Part shown: in pieces, positions 46,488 to 55,556 of the stretch
Position numbering within the stretch: the first letter of the stretch is position 1
Layout of the letters: every line of letters begins with the position of its first letter
Assembly (NCBI RefSeq): GCF_900089775.1
Contig: NZ_FLOB01000002.1
Location: 186,001 to 250,000 of the forward strand
From: Marinomonas spartinae
GTDB taxonomy: Bacteria > Pseudomonadota > Gammaproteobacteria > Pseudomonadales > Marinomonadaceae
Direction: 5' to 3'
DNA: 64,000 nt
Notes under the pieces: generated by a model
What the model saw: the letters and a program-made list of their open reading frames with translations, nothing else
Database searches by the model: none
What the model was told of the DNA's origin: nothing
Made by a program: the position numbers and the translations under genes

Positions 46488-46967
46488 TTAGGCGCGGCCT
46501 AAAGTATGCTTACTGCTAACTGGTTGGGTTGAGCCTCTTGCTGTGTAGACTTTATTTTTACTGCTGTGGCCTTGCAATAGCTCGAAAAGGTGCTTGTTAC
46601 GTTTTTGGAGGGTGTGAAGGATGTGGGCATTGGTTTGATTTTTGGTTTTGCATTTGCTTAGCAGAGCTTCACATTCAGATATCAGTAGACGGGTATCATC
46701 CATAGAACTATCTTGTTTTTTAAGCCAAGTCTTAAAGTCGTCTTCAAGGGGATTATCTCTGTCTAGGATGTCAAATTTAATCAAAATATTGATTCGGCGC
46801 TCATTTAGCATGCTCATTTCATCGAGTAATGCTCTTTTTTGTTCTGCTATTTGAACGATCGTTTGGTTGTCCAGTTGACCATATGCTGAGCGCTCGCTAT
46901 CCAGAAGCGACACTAGCTCTGTAAGGATTTCTTTACTTCTGATGAAAACTGGTTCGATAGGGATCAT
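46488..46967 (-). CDS. flgN: Flagellar export chaperone FlgN
   Basis: Cytoplasmic chaperone for the hook-associated proteins FlgK and FlgL, both encoded in this cluster. The 159-residue protein is almost wholly helical, with long coiled-coil-like stretches (about 15-75 and 85-135) and the FlgN-typical C-terminus after LHTLQKRN. It follows flgM by 40 bases, the usual order flgA-flgM-flgN. Confidence 0.88.
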   Translation of the reverse strand: MIPIEPVFIRSKEILTELVSLLDSERSAYGQLDNQTIVQIAEQKRALLDEMSMLNERRINILIKFDILDRDNPLEDDFKTWLKKQDSSMDDTRLLISECEALLSKCKTKNQTNAHILHTLQKRNKHLFELLQGHSSKNKVYTARGSTQPVSSKHTLGRA

Positions 46968-47007
46968 AAAACTGACCGAGCTAGACTATAAGAGAGTGTC
47001 TTATAGT

Positions 47008-47322
47008 CTAGAACAACGCGTCCATAGAAGCCATATTATGGGCAAGCTTCTGAGTATCTATTTTATAATTGCCAGAGGCTAGCTCGTTTTTGATACGGTC
47101 AACCTTGTCTTGGTCAATCTCAGGCATGTTATTGATGCGTGATTCCTGATGTTTTAGCGTTTTAGCTGTGCCACTGAGCTTAACTGTATCTGCAGCCATT
47201 AAGCTACTAGAGTTTGGGGTCGATGAAGTATCAACAGAGTGTTTGTTTGCATCGTCCTTCGTTGCACGCTCATTTTTCGTGACGTTGCTTTGATTGGATA
47301 ACCCTGTAAAGTGTATTGCCAT
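47008..47322 (-). CDS. flgM: Anti-sigma-28 factor FlgM
   Basis: Inhibitor of the flagellar sigma factor FliA, exported through the flagellum when the hook is complete. The 104-residue protein has a disordered, Ser/Asn/Thr-rich N-terminus and the sigma-binding C-terminal half with VDRIKNELASGNYKIDTQKLAHNM (given here only as the recognisable VDRIK...GxYxID pattern). A sigma-28 promoter lies directly upstream, giving the standard feedback loop. It precedes flgN. Confidence 0.92.
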   Translation of the reverse strand: MAIHFTGLSNQSNVTKNERATKDDANKHSVDTSSTPNSSSLMAADTVKLSGTAKTLKHQESRINNMPEIDQDKVDRIKNELASGNYKIDTQKLAHNMASMDALF

Positions 47323-47358
47323 GGGGGTTTACCGCCTTAAATAATTTATCTGTCTCTG

Positions 47359-47385
47359 TTAACGACCATTACCCATAAAACTTTA
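47359..47385 (-). promoter_or_regulatory. Sigma-28 (FliA) promoter of flgM-flgN
   Basis: On the minus strand, TAAAGTTT (plus 47378-47385), an 11-bp spacer and GTCGTTAA (plus 47359-47366). The -35 is an exact match to the FliA consensus TAAAGTTT and the -10 matches GCCGATAA at six of eight positions. It lies 37 bases before the flgM ATG. Confidence 0.82.
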
Positions 47386-47438
47386 GTTAAACTTCGTGTA
47401 AATGTCGATATAAAAAACCAAACTAGGCTAAAGAGTAG

Positions 47439-48131
47439 TCAGTAGTTTACAAGAACCTCACTGTCCGTTACAACTTTTGCGTATATTATTCTACCTGAGC
47501 TGGTATTTTTCACTCGTATTTGTTGGCCTTCGACGCCATTTTGTAGTGCTATACCATTCATTTTAACCGTGATGTTTCCGCTCTTAGCTGTAATGAGGAT
47601 TTGATTGCCTTTTTTTATGAGAGTGGGCTTTTGAGTGACATTATCAGAAATAAAGGTATTTATACGTAAGTTTCTGGAGGCAACAAGGCCATAAGGCGGA
47701 TTTTGGGGAGTGTATACTTGACCCCGTAAATTCGTTAAATCCACATTGCCAATGCCAATGTTTTGCTTAGTGAAAGCTTGTCCTCTATTAATAGGTGCAA
47801 GGGTTTTAAAGGCAGGAATTAAAATACTCTGGGTGACGGGCAGATAAGATTTCCACATTGGGTTGTTACAGCTAATAGAGTAGGTGGTGCGCTTGGATGC
47901 ACTAGGTCGCTGGTTTTTTATTTGGATGTGTTTGTCTTTACAAGTTGGTAGATAACTAAGTGAAATTTTATTGTTGAGAGTAATTTTCACCGCAGCATCA
48001 GGATAAATGCCTGATAGGCGAGGAATTTCAACATTATTGATGTAGTTCTGGACTTGACCTTCTATGGACAAAGCAAACGTAGTGCTAGCCTGAAGGCAAG
48101 AGAAGGCTAACATTAGCCTTATTAGTCGCAT
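47439..48131 (-). CDS. flgA: Flagella basal body P-ring formation protein FlgA
   Basis: Periplasmic chaperone for assembly of the FlgI P ring. The 230-residue precursor has a signal peptide (about 1-20, ending TFA-L) and a C-terminal SAF-like domain (about 105-228) with the GQAFTKQNIGIGNVDLTNLRG and ILITAKSGNITVKMNG-type segments. The stop is followed by the sigma-28 promoter of flgM. It is divergent from cheV. Confidence 0.9.
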   Translation of the reverse strand: MRLIRLMLAFSCLQASTTFALSIEGQVQNYINNVEIPRLSGIYPDAAVKITLNNKISLSYLPTCKDKHIQIKNQRPSASKRTTYSISCNNPMWKSYLPVTQSILIPAFKTLAPINRGQAFTKQNIGIGNVDLTNLRGQVYTPQNPPYGLVASRNLRINTFISDNVTQKPTLIKKGNQILITAKSGNITVKMNGIALQNGVEGQQIRVKNTSSGRIIYAKVVTDSEVLVNY

Positions 48132-48185
48132 AGTCTACTCTCTTAGTTAGTCTTGGTTACGTTCTCAGTTAGTGCATTTAGTACA

Positions 48186-48213
48186 TTGAGTTACTATAAG
48201 GTATTAGTAAAAT
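48186..48213 (+). promoter_or_regulatory. Probable sigma-70 promoter of cheV-cheR
   Basis: TTGAGT (48186-48191), a 16-bp spacer and TAAAAT (48208-48213), about 90 bases before the cheV ATG. No sigma-54 or sigma-28 site was found here. Confidence 0.55.
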
Positions 48214-48301
48214 AGCAAAAATCACTCTATCATTGAGAATATATTTTAATATTAATTAGTTTCAGTGAATACTGAATTTACGAATACACATAGGAGGCTT
48301 T

Positions 48302-49234
48302 ATGGCCAGTGTTCTCGATAGCGTTAATCAGCGTACCCAACTTGTTGGGGAGAACCGCCTGGAATTGCTGCTCTTTCGCTTAAATGGCAAGCAAATATAT
48401 GGCATTAACGTGTTTAAAGTGAAAGAAGTATTGCAGTGTCCTAAGCTAACTTCCATGCCCCATAGTAGTCCTGTTGTCCGAGGTGTGGCTCATATCCGTG
48501 GTGGAACCATTCCTATTTTAGATTTGGGGCTTGCAACAGGGGCAAGTCCGATAGAAAACATCGACCAATGTTTTGTGATCATTACAGAATATAACCGTCG
48601 TATTCAGGGGTTCTTGGTGCGAGGTGTTGAACGTATTGTCAATATGAACTGGAGCGATATTCAGCCACCACCAAAAGGTTTGTCTAATGACAACTACCTA
48701 ACCGCTGTGTGTCAGGTTGACAAAGAAATGGTTGAAATTATTGATGTAGAACAAATTTTGTCTGAAGTTGCCCCGACCCGTCAGGATATTTCGGATGGTA
48801 TCATTAACGTTGATATTCAAAGCAACGCTAAGCAGCATCATATTTTAATTGTCGATGATTCCTCCGTTGCTCGTAAGCAGATTAAGCGTTGTATGGAACA
48901 AGTGGGTTTTGCCACAACGGTTTTGAATGATGGCCGTGAAGCTCTGAATTATCTTCAAGGTTTAGTCGCCGATGGGGCGGACGTTACCAAAGAATTTGCG
49001 ATGGTTATCTCTGATATTGAGATGCCAGAGATGGATGGTTATACGTTAACCACAGCTATTCGTAATGACAGCCGTTTACAAGATCTGTTTATTTTACTTC
49101 ATACGTCGTTAAGCGGTGTGTTTAATGAGGCCATGGTAAAAAAAGTCGGAGCGGATGGCTTTTTAGCTAAGTTCCAACCTGATGAGCTCGCACGCTTAGC
49201 GATCGAGACGGTCAAGATTCAATCCGATGATTGA
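48302..49234 (+). CDS. cheV: Chemotaxis coupling protein CheV
   Basis: Links chemoreceptors to CheA and can be phosphorylated. The 310-residue protein has an N-terminal CheW-like domain (about 10-160) and a C-terminal receiver domain (about 178-305) with DD in LIVDDSS, the phosphoacceptor Asp D238 in SDIEMPEMDG and the conserved Lys in LAKF. AGGAGG precedes the ATG. It lies upstream of cheR in the Vibrio/Pseudomonas order. Confidence 0.94.
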   Translation: MASVLDSVNQRTQLVGENRLELLLFRLNGKQIYGINVFKVKEVLQCPKLTSMPHSSPVVRGVAHIRGGTIPILDLGLATGASPIENIDQCFVIITEYNRRIQGFLVRGVERIVNMNWSDIQPPPKGLSNDNYLTAVCQVDKEMVEIIDVEQILSEVAPTRQDISDGIINVDIQSNAKQHHILIVDDSSVARKQIKRCMEQVGFATTVLNDGREALNYLQGLVADGADVTKEFAMVISDIEMPEMDGYTLTTAIRNDSRLQDLFILLHTSLSGVFNEAMVKKVGADGFLAKFQPDELARLAIETVKIQSDD

Positions 49235-49308
49235 GTTCAAGTGTAATATGGTTCTGATGGCTTTTAGCGTTGTGTCTGATCCCTTTAGCTGCTGTTTTAG
49301 GAGTTCTA

Positions 49309-50139
49309 ATGCTCAGTAGTACGAATGCAATAACACCAAACGGCTATTTAAGGTTTCGAGATTTTCTTCAGAAAGTATGTGGCATTTCATTAAGTGATAA
49401 TAAGCAGTACTTAGTGGCTAGTCGGTTAGGGAAGATCTTAGAAAGAGAAAATTTTAGTAAGATAGAGCAGTTAGTTGATGCTCTTGAGCGTGCGGGTAGT
49501 ACCAAATTAAAAGAAGAAGTGATTAATGCGATGACGACCAATGAAACCTTATGGTTTCGTGACTCCCATCCGTTTAAGATTCTCAAAGAAAAGATTCTGC
49601 CTGAAATGACGAAGTCGCCCCTGAAAATTTGGTCGGCCGCTTCTTCTACAGGGCAGGAACCATACTCTATTAGTATGGTAATAGAGGAGTTCAAAGCGTC
49701 TCGTCCTGGTGTGTTAAGGCCAGGTGAAAAGATTGTTGCGACCGATATTTGTACCAACATTCTACAGCATGCTAAACAAGGTGAGTATGATAGTTTAGCC
49801 ATTGCCCGTGGTCTGGGGGATGATATGCAGCGCAAGTATTTTGATAAAATTAATAACACCACATGGAAGGTAAAGTCTTCTTTAAGTGCGCGTATTGATT
49901 TTCGCTACTTGAATTTGATTGATTCATTTTCAGGGCTTGGTAAGTTTGATGTCATCTTTTGCCGTAATGTCCTAATTTATTTCACTGCCGATTTGAAGAT
50001 GGACATCTTGAGGCGAATGCGTGCCTCTCTGAATCCTGGGGGGTATCTGTTTCTTGGTGGTTCTGAAGCCTTAAGTGGTTTATCTGATTTGTTTGAGATT
50101 GTTCAATGTCACCCAGGAATTGTCTATAGGGCTAAATAA
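49309..50139 (+). CDS. cheR: Chemotaxis protein methyltransferase CheR
   Basis: Methylates glutamates of chemoreceptors using SAM. I choose ATG 49309, with AGGAG 5 bases upstream; an upstream frame extension is not homologous. The 276-residue protein has the N-terminal helical domain (about 1-85, with LSDNKQYLVASRL) and the methyltransferase domain with SAASSTGQEPYSI and FCRNVLIYF. A terminator follows. Confidence 0.94.
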   Translation: MLSSTNAITPNGYLRFRDFLQKVCGISLSDNKQYLVASRLGKILERENFSKIEQLVDALERAGSTKLKEEVINAMTTNETLWFRDSHPFKILKEKILPEMTKSPLKIWSAASSTGQEPYSISMVIEEFKASRPGVLRPGEKIVATDICTNILQHAKQGEYDSLAIARGLGDDMQRKYFDKINNTTWKVKSSLSARIDFRYLNLIDSFSGLGKFDVIFCRNVLIYFTADLKMDILRRMRASLNPGGYLFLGGSEALSGLSDLFEIVQCHPGIVYRAK

Positions 50140-50210
50140 TAACAAATTATTATGACTTTGTTGCAGTAAAGAGGGCATATGTTATGTCTCCTCTTTGAAA
50201 GCGACCTTTC

Positions 50211-50247
50211 AAGACCCTTCTTGCCGTTACGCCATGAAGGGTCTTTT
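50211..50247 (+). terminator. Terminator after cheR
   Basis: AAGACCCTTC (50211-50220) pairs exactly with GAAGGGTCTT (50236-50245) around a 15-base loop, continuing in T. It separates chemotaxis genes from the rod/hook operon. Confidence 0.85.
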
Positions 50248-50373
50248 GCGTTCATACTTTCCTCTTTTTCCTCTTTGTGGGGTCTTGCCTTTATAAGTTT
50301 TGTTATATTGCCGCTTTTTGCCGACTACGAATAAAAAACTCATAAGCTTTTGAATATAAAGGTTTTTTTGTTT

Positions 50374-50390
50374 TGGCATCATTATTGCTT
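50374..50390 (+). promoter_or_regulatory. Sigma-54 (RpoN) promoter of flgBCDE
   Basis: TTGGCAT at the -24 position and TTGCTT at -12, with GG (50375-50376) and GC (50387-50388) exactly 10 bases apart, as required for sigma-54. The start would be near 50400, about 30 bases before the flgB ATG. In Pseudomonas and Vibrio these genes depend on RpoN and a FleQ/FlrC-type activator. Confidence 0.87.
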
Positions 50391-50429
50391 TTTGAGCTAT
50401 ACGTTTGACCGTTGTGTGAAGAGAGAAGT

Positions 50430-50822
50430 ATGGCTATATCATTTGAAAAAGCATTTGCTGGGCATGACAAAATGCTGGAGTTTCGCAGTGCCCGTGCTGC
50501 TGTATTGGCAAATAATATCGCGAATGCCGATACACCAAACTATAAAGCCAGAGATATTACTTTCGACTCTATGTTTAACAATGAGAAAAACAAGCTGTAT
50601 TTATCGGTAGATGATAAGCGGCATATAAATGGGGTGAGTGAACTTGGCGGTGATAGTGGTCTTTTGTATCGTAATCCAAGCCAGCCCTCCTTAGATGGCA
50701 ACACGGTTGATATGCAAAGAGAAAAAGCGGAATACGCTAAGAACTCTTTGCAATTTGATACCAGTTTTATGTTTTTGGACAGAAAAATCAGTGGTATGAA
50801 AAAAGCGCTTAGCGGGAATTAA
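50430..50822 (+). CDS. flgB: Flagellar basal-body rod protein FlgB
   Basis: Proximal rod component. I choose ATG 50430 (MAISFEKAFAG), since the upstream GTG start adds six residues before it and GAGAG lies just before the ATG. The 130-residue protein has the rod signature ARAAVLANNIANADTPNYKARD (recognisable as NxxNANTPxYKARD). First gene of flgBCDE. Confidence 0.94.
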   Translation: MAISFEKAFAGHDKMLEFRSARAAVLANNIANADTPNYKARDITFDSMFNNEKNKLYLSVDDKRHINGVSELGGDSGLLYRNPSQPSLDGNTVDMQREKAEYAKNSLQFDTSFMFLDRKISGMKKALSGN

Positions 50823-50827
50823 TCAGT

Positions 50828-51280
50828 ATGTCTTTAGGTAATATTTTTAATATCGCAGGGTCTGCGATGAGTGCCCAAACCATTCGCTTAAATACCGTGG
50901 CGAGTAATATGGCAAACGTTGATAGTGTGGCAAGCTCTGCAGATCAAACATACCGAGCCCGTAAGCCTGTATTTTCTGAAATGATGGTTAACTCCATGAA
51001 AGATAACGGATGGGGAGATACCACAGATGATGATAGTGGTGCGGGAGTGGGTGTCAAAGTTGATGGCATTGTGGAATCTTCTGCGCCACTTAAACCAAGG
51101 TATGAGCCGGATAACCCAATGGCAAATGAAAAAGGGTATGTCTATTACCCAAATGTTAATCCAATTGAAGAAATGGCCGATATGATGTCTGCATCGCGTT
51201 CTTTTCAAACGAATGTCGATATTATGAATTCAGCCAAAAGCATGATGCAAAAAATGCTCACGCTTGGACAGTCATCATAG
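50828..51280 (+). CDS. flgC: Flagellar basal-body rod protein FlgC
   Basis: Proximal rod component. The 150-residue protein has the N-terminal rod motif IRLNTVASNMANVDS and the C-terminal heptad-rich segment with EMADMMSASRSFQTNVDIMNS, typical of the family. It follows flgB by 5 bases. Confidence 0.95.
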   Translation: MSLGNIFNIAGSAMSAQTIRLNTVASNMANVDSVASSADQTYRARKPVFSEMMVNSMKDNGWGDTTDDDSGAGVGVKVDGIVESSAPLKPRYEPDNPMANEKGYVYYPNVNPIEEMADMMSASRSFQTNVDIMNSAKSMMQKMLTLGQSS

Positions 51281-51289
51281 GGGTGATGT

Positions 51290-52045
51290 ATGGCAAATAT
51301 ATCTGATAACAATGGTTTAAAAAACCTGATTGCTCAGTACGGCACAGATGGTGCAAAAGCGAGTTTGAAGAAAAGTGAGCATAAGGGCAGTGTCAAGGAC
51401 CCCGCCGCTGCGGATGCGCATGATGTAAAAGATCCAAAGAAAGATCCGACAAAAGGATTGGCTGATAAAAATGTATTTTTAAAACTGTATATTCAACAGC
51501 TTAAAAATCAAGATCCAACGGCACCGCAAGACACCAATGATATGGTGGCTCAAATGTCACAGTTTAGCTCTTTGGAAAAGTTATCGGGTATTTCAGATCA
51601 ACTCAAGAATATGACAACGGCTCTGACGTCCAATCAAGCGATTGGAGCTTCGAGTTTAGTGGGAAAATCGTTATTGATGCCTGGAAATAAACTTTCAGTA
51701 AGTGATTCTCAGCACTCTATTGAGCTTAAAACAGATATCCCTAAGGACTCTAGTTCCGCAGAGTTGAAGATTTTCGACGCCAACAATAAGTTGGTTCGTA
51801 CGCAGAAATTGACAGAAAACGATGTTAGCTGGGATAGGAAAGATGATAAAGGTAAAGAGTTGCCGCCTGGCGAATATCATTTTGCCGCTTCATCTGTCAA
51901 TGAAAAAGGTCAAGTAGCAGCTATGCCTATTCAATTACCCGCTCGTATTCAGGGCGTAACGATTAATGGCAAAGACGGTACTATGTTAAATGTCGAGAAT
52001 CATGGAAAGATTAAACTGACTAACAAATTGGAAATATTAGGTTAA
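51290..52045 (+). CDS. flgD: Flagellar hook assembly protein FlgD
   Basis: Hook-capping scaffold needed for FlgE polymerisation. The 251-residue protein has the conserved FLKLYIQQLKNQDPTAPQD segment (about 63-81), QMSQFSSLEKL (about 88-98), then FlgD Ig-like/tudor parts. The region before residue 60 is charged and Lys/Asp/Ala-rich, probably disordered. It begins 9 bases after flgC. Confidence 0.94.
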   Translation: MANISDNNGLKNLIAQYGTDGAKASLKKSEHKGSVKDPAAADAHDVKDPKKDPTKGLADKNVFLKLYIQQLKNQDPTAPQDTNDMVAQMSQFSSLEKLSGISDQLKNMTTALTSNQAIGASSLVGKSLLMPGNKLSVSDSQHSIELKTDIPKDSSSAELKIFDANNKLVRTQKLTENDVSWDRKDDKGKELPPGEYHFAASSVNEKGQVAAMPIQLPARIQGVTINGKDGTMLNVENHGKIKLTNKLEILG

Positions 52046-52057
52046 CCGGAGCAGATT

Positions 52058-53758
52058 ATGGGATTTAATACAGCGTTATCAGGCATCAAGGCATCGTCTG
52101 ATTACTTGAATGTAACAGGTAACAACATCGCTAACGCGGATACAACAGGTTTCAAAAAATCTCGTGTCGAGTTCGATGACCTATATAGTACCAATGTGTT
52201 AGGGGCTGGTAGTAACAACTCCATAGGTTCTGGGGTTGGGGTGTCAAAAGTTGCTCAAGAGTTTTCTTCTGGCAACTTATCATACACAGATAACAATTTA
52301 GACTTGGCAGTGGATGGCACAGGTTTTTTTGTGATCAAACAGCCGGATGGTACCCAAGCTTACACTCGTGCGGGTGATTTTAAATTGGATGCCAATGGCA
52401 ATTTGGTGACCAATACCGGCCAAAAAGTACAAGGTTACAATGCAAAAAATGGTATTTTGGGTGGTAATTTAGAAGATTTGGTTGTGCCAACGGAGCGAAT
52501 CCCTCCTAAAGCAACGTCTGATGTAAAGCTAAAATTAAACTTGAACTCAGAAGGTGAGGATGTTCCTCCCTACATCCGTGCGGATTTTGACCCTAAAAAT
52601 CCAGACACTTATAATTATACTCAAACCCAAACGGTAACCGATGGGAATGGTAACAACCATATTATTAGTTACTATTATGCTAAAGGTAAGGATCCTGATA
52701 CCTATCGTGTTTATGCGACGGTAGACGGTAAAACCAAAGACGATACTGGTGCGGCTTTTATGCCGCCCACGTATGCAACCTTTAACAGTGCCGAAGGTAA
52801 CACCGATTACAACGGCGATGGGGTTAAAGAAAAACCTTTTCAGCTTTTATATCTGGGAAATACCGAGCCAACAACAGCATCAATCTCCGCTATGTCGCAA
52901 GCGCCTATTGCCGTCAGTGGTACATTGGGTGGGGTGGCCATTACTGGCGGTTTGGCGCCAACGGATTTGCGTGAGCCCAAACAAGTGGCGCGACCTGCAT
53001 TTGATCCGAATAATCCGAAGTCATACAGTTATGGCAATACCAAGAATGTTTATGACTCGTTAGGGCAGACTCATACGTTGGGTTATTACTTTATTCAACA
53101 GGGTGAAGATAATACATATGAAGTGAGAGCGACGGTTGATGGAAAAGAAACCTATACCGATCCGGTCACGGGTGAGGAAAAGCCATTCTTACCGAAAGAC
53201 AGTATGGTGAAGTTTGATGCTACGGGTAAATTCCAAGGCACGTTCCAGGGGATTCCGCCTTTTGGAACACCGCAACCGGTTAATCTAGAGATTACTGGGT
53301 TTGATCCGACAAATCGTGACGCTATTATGCCCATCGACCTTGCTGGATCAACGCAGTTTGCTTTAGCGAGTACTGATAACTTTGAGCAAGATGGTTACAC
53401 TGCTGGTGAGTTACAAGGAGTTTCATTTGATCGTGATGGTAACTTAAAAGCGACCTATACCAATCAACAAACCTCTGTTCTTGGCCAGGTTGCCTTGGCG
53501 TCGTTTGATAACGTCGATGGTTTGACGCCAGCGGGTGATACTGCTTGGGTGGCAAGCTCTAATTCTGGACAGGCTAATGTTGGTCGACCTAATAGTGGTA
53601 CCTTGGGTGGGATTCAAGGCGGAGCGTTAGAGGAATCCAATGTGGATCTTACCTCCGAATTGGTTGCTCTAATTGAAGCGCAGCGTAACTATCAGGCAAA
53701 CAGTAAAACGTTAGAGACGGAAAATACGGTCACGCAAACTATCATTAATTTGCGTTAA
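52058..53758 (+). CDS. flgE: Flagellar hook protein FlgE, enlarged by an internal duplication
   Basis: Structural subunit of the hook. The 566-residue protein is longer than the 402 residues of the Salmonella protein. The N-terminal rod motif (NVTGNNIANADTTGFKKSR) and C-terminal DLTSELVALIEAQRNYQANSK are normal. The extra length is in the middle: residues 177-225 and 315-363 align without gaps over 49 positions with 23 identities. Both contain FDP-x-NP, YY and TYxVxATVDGK. This looks like a duplicated D2-type (FlaE) module, set 138 residues apart. It ends the flgBCDE operon and a terminator follows. Confidence 0.96.
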   Translation: MGFNTALSGIKASSDYLNVTGNNIANADTTGFKKSRVEFDDLYSTNVLGAGSNNSIGSGVGVSKVAQEFSSGNLSYTDNNLDLAVDGTGFFVIKQPDGTQAYTRAGDFKLDANGNLVTNTGQKVQGYNAKNGILGGNLEDLVVPTERIPPKATSDVKLKLNLNSEGEDVPPYIRADFDPKNPDTYNYTQTQTVTDGNGNNHIISYYYAKGKDPDTYRVYATVDGKTKDDTGAAFMPPTYATFNSAEGNTDYNGDGVKEKPFQLLYLGNTEPTTASISAMSQAPIAVSGTLGGVAITGGLAPTDLREPKQVARPAFDPNNPKSYSYGNTKNVYDSLGQTHTLGYYFIQQGEDNTYEVRATVDGKETYTDPVTGEEKPFLPKDSMVKFDATGKFQGTFQGIPPFGTPQPVNLEITGFDPTNRDAIMPIDLAGSTQFALASTDNFEQDGYTAGELQGVSFDRDGNLKATYTNQQTSVLGQVALASFDNVDGLTPAGDTAWVASSNSGQANVGRPNSGTLGGIQGGALEESNVDLTSELVALIEAQRNYQANSKTLETENTVTQTIINLR

Positions 53759-53779
53759 TGAGATAAAAGAGATCTTCCT

Positions 53780-53812
53780 AGCCGGAGTGGTTGCCCACTT
53801 CGGCTTTTTTTT
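53780..53812 (+). terminator. Terminator after flgE
   Basis: AGCCGGAGTGG (53780-53790) pairs with CCACTTCGGCT (53795-53805), with one G-T pair, around TTGC and followed by eight T. It separates flgBCDE from flgFGHIJ. Confidence 0.93.
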
Positions 53813-53887
53813 GCCTTATTTTTGCATATCTTTAGTGCTTATTTTATTAAACCCTTATATATCAATGCATTATAGGTTTTCAAAACT

Positions 53888-53902
53888 TGGTATGATTCTT
53901 GA
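53888..53902 (+). promoter_or_regulatory. Weak sigma-54-like promoter of flgF
   Basis: TTGG at -24 with GG at 53889-53890 and TTGA at -12, 10 bases apart. The required -12 GC reads GA here, so the match is incomplete. Position (about 45 bases before the flgF ATG) and the separate operon structure favour it. Pseudomonas also has a separate RpoN-type flgF operon. Confidence 0.5.
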
Positions 53903-53946
53903 AAGTAAGTTGTTAGATGGTAAAAAATGTGTAACGAGAGGGTGTG

Positions 53947-54687
53947 ATGGATAGAGCGTTGTATCTAGCAATGAGTGGTGGTGTCGAAACAATGAATGCC
54001 CAAACCATTCACGCGAATAACTTAGCAAATGTTAACACGACAGGTTTTCGTGCAGACTTTGAGCAGGCGCGAGCAATGCAAGTTTACGGAGAACACTATC
54101 CAAGCCGTGTGTATGCTATGACGGAGAATCCTGGTACGCGCTTTACCCCAGGAAGTATGATTCAAACGGGGCGTAACCTAGATGTGGCAATCAAAGGCAA
54201 GGGCTTTTTAACCGTTTACGACTCAAAAGGGCAAGAAGCTTATACACGAGATGGCAACCTGCAAATTAATGCCGCAGGACAATTGGTAACGGGCACTGGG
54301 CTACCGGTAGCGGGAGTTGATGGCCCCATTTTTTTGCCGCCTTTGCAGAGCCTTACGATTACCTCTGATGGCTCTATTTCGATTATTCCACAAGGAGGAG
54401 CTGCAAATCAGGTAGCTGTTATTGGTCAGCTTAAGTTAGTGAATCCTGATCCTGATAATTTGCGTAAAGGCGAAGATGGTTTGATTCACAGTAAAGATGG
54501 GCAGGTGTTTAATCAAGATGTAAATACGCAGGTTGCCTCCGGTTTTGTGGAAGGGAGTAATGTGAATGCAGTCGAAGAAATGACGCATATTATGGATTTG
54601 TCTCGTCGCTTTGAAATGAATATTAAAATGATGAACACCATCCGGGAAGACAGTGCTGCGTCTTCGAGAATTTTACAAAGAGCATAA
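53947..54687 (+). CDS. flgF: Flagellar basal-body rod protein FlgF
   Basis: Distal-side proximal rod component. The ATG 53947 (MDRALYLAMSGG) is preceded by GAGAGG; a GTG one codon earlier is not needed. The 246-residue protein has NNLANVNTTGFRADF at the N-terminus and EEMTHIMDLSRRFEMNIKMM near the C-terminus. First gene of flgFGHIJ. Confidence 0.94.
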   Translation: MDRALYLAMSGGVETMNAQTIHANNLANVNTTGFRADFEQARAMQVYGEHYPSRVYAMTENPGTRFTPGSMIQTGRNLDVAIKGKGFLTVYDSKGQEAYTRDGNLQINAAGQLVTGTGLPVAGVDGPIFLPPLQSLTITSDGSISIIPQGGAANQVAVIGQLKLVNPDPDNLRKGEDGLIHSKDGQVFNQDVNTQVASGFVEGSNVNAVEEMTHIMDLSRRFEMNIKMMNTIREDSAASSRILQRA

Positions 54688-54756
54688 TCGTTTCTTGCGT
54701 TAATTGTCTTACTTGAACGATGGTTGTCGCGTTATTAAATTTGCAAAGAGGCTTAT

Positions 54757-55542
54757 ATGAACTCAGCACTTTGGGTAAGTAAAACCGGCTTAACAGCCAT
54801 GGACAAACAACTGAATGTGATATCAAACAACTTGGCGAACGTCTCAACCACAGCGTTTAAAAAAGACCGTGCCGTGTTTGAAGATCTGATGTATAAAACG
54901 GAGCGCGCGCCAGGGGGGTTAAGCGCTCAAAATGCCGAATTGCCATCTGGATTGCAGTTAGGTACTGGGGTGAAGGTGGATGCTACTCAAAAAGACTTCT
55001 CCAATGGGGACTTTAACGTGACGGGTAGAAAGCTAGATGTTGCCATTCAAGGTAATGGCTTTTTTCAAGTTTTACAGCCTGATGGCACGATGGCTTATAC
55101 ACGTGATGGCAGTTTTCAACTGAGTAGTACTGGGCAACTTGTTACCTCCAATGGGTTGGTAGTGCAACCGCCTATTCAGATCGATCCAGATGTGACTAGC
55201 ATCAATATTGCTAAGGACGGGGTGGTCTCAGTGCAGAAAAAAGGCGTGACGGATATGCAGCAAGTTGGTGTGATTAATTTAGCCGGCTTTGTTAACCCAA
55301 CTGGATTGGATGCCATTGGCGGGAACCTCTACACTGAAACCAATGCCAGTGGACCACCAATTGTGGGAGCGCCTGGTACTGATGCACTTGGCTCCCTTGG
55401 GCAAGGTATGCTGGAAGCGTCAAACGTTAACTCAATTGAAGAGTTGGTGAACATGATTACGACACAACGAGCTTATGAAATGAACTCTAAAGTCATTTCT
55501 TCTGCCGATGGTATGATGAGCTTCGCTATTCAGCAGCTCTAG
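54757..55542 (+). CDS. flgG: Flagellar distal rod protein FlgG
   Basis: Distal rod subunit. The 261-residue length matches the family. Motifs: WVSKTGLTAMDKQLNVISNN at the start (as LxTxLNVISNNLANVxTxxFK), KLDVAIQGNGFFQV in the core and EELVNMITTQRAYEMNSKVI near the end. AGAGG precedes the ATG. Confidence 0.96.
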   Translation: MNSALWVSKTGLTAMDKQLNVISNNLANVSTTAFKKDRAVFEDLMYKTERAPGGLSAQNAELPSGLQLGTGVKVDATQKDFSNGDFNVTGRKLDVAIQGNGFFQVLQPDGTMAYTRDGSFQLSSTGQLVTSNGLVVQPPIQIDPDVTSINIAKDGVVSVQKKGVTDMQQVGVINLAGFVNPTGLDAIGGNLYTETNASGPPIVGAPGTDALGSLGQGMLEASNVNSIEELVNMITTQRAYEMNSKVISSADGMMSFAIQQL

Positions 55543-55556
55543 GATAAGTGGATAAT

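Noticed and set aside
48216-48231. Possible sigma-54 promoter for flgA on the minus strand
   Set aside because: It has TTGCT at -12 but AG instead of GG at -24. The invariant GG is missing, so I do not call it.
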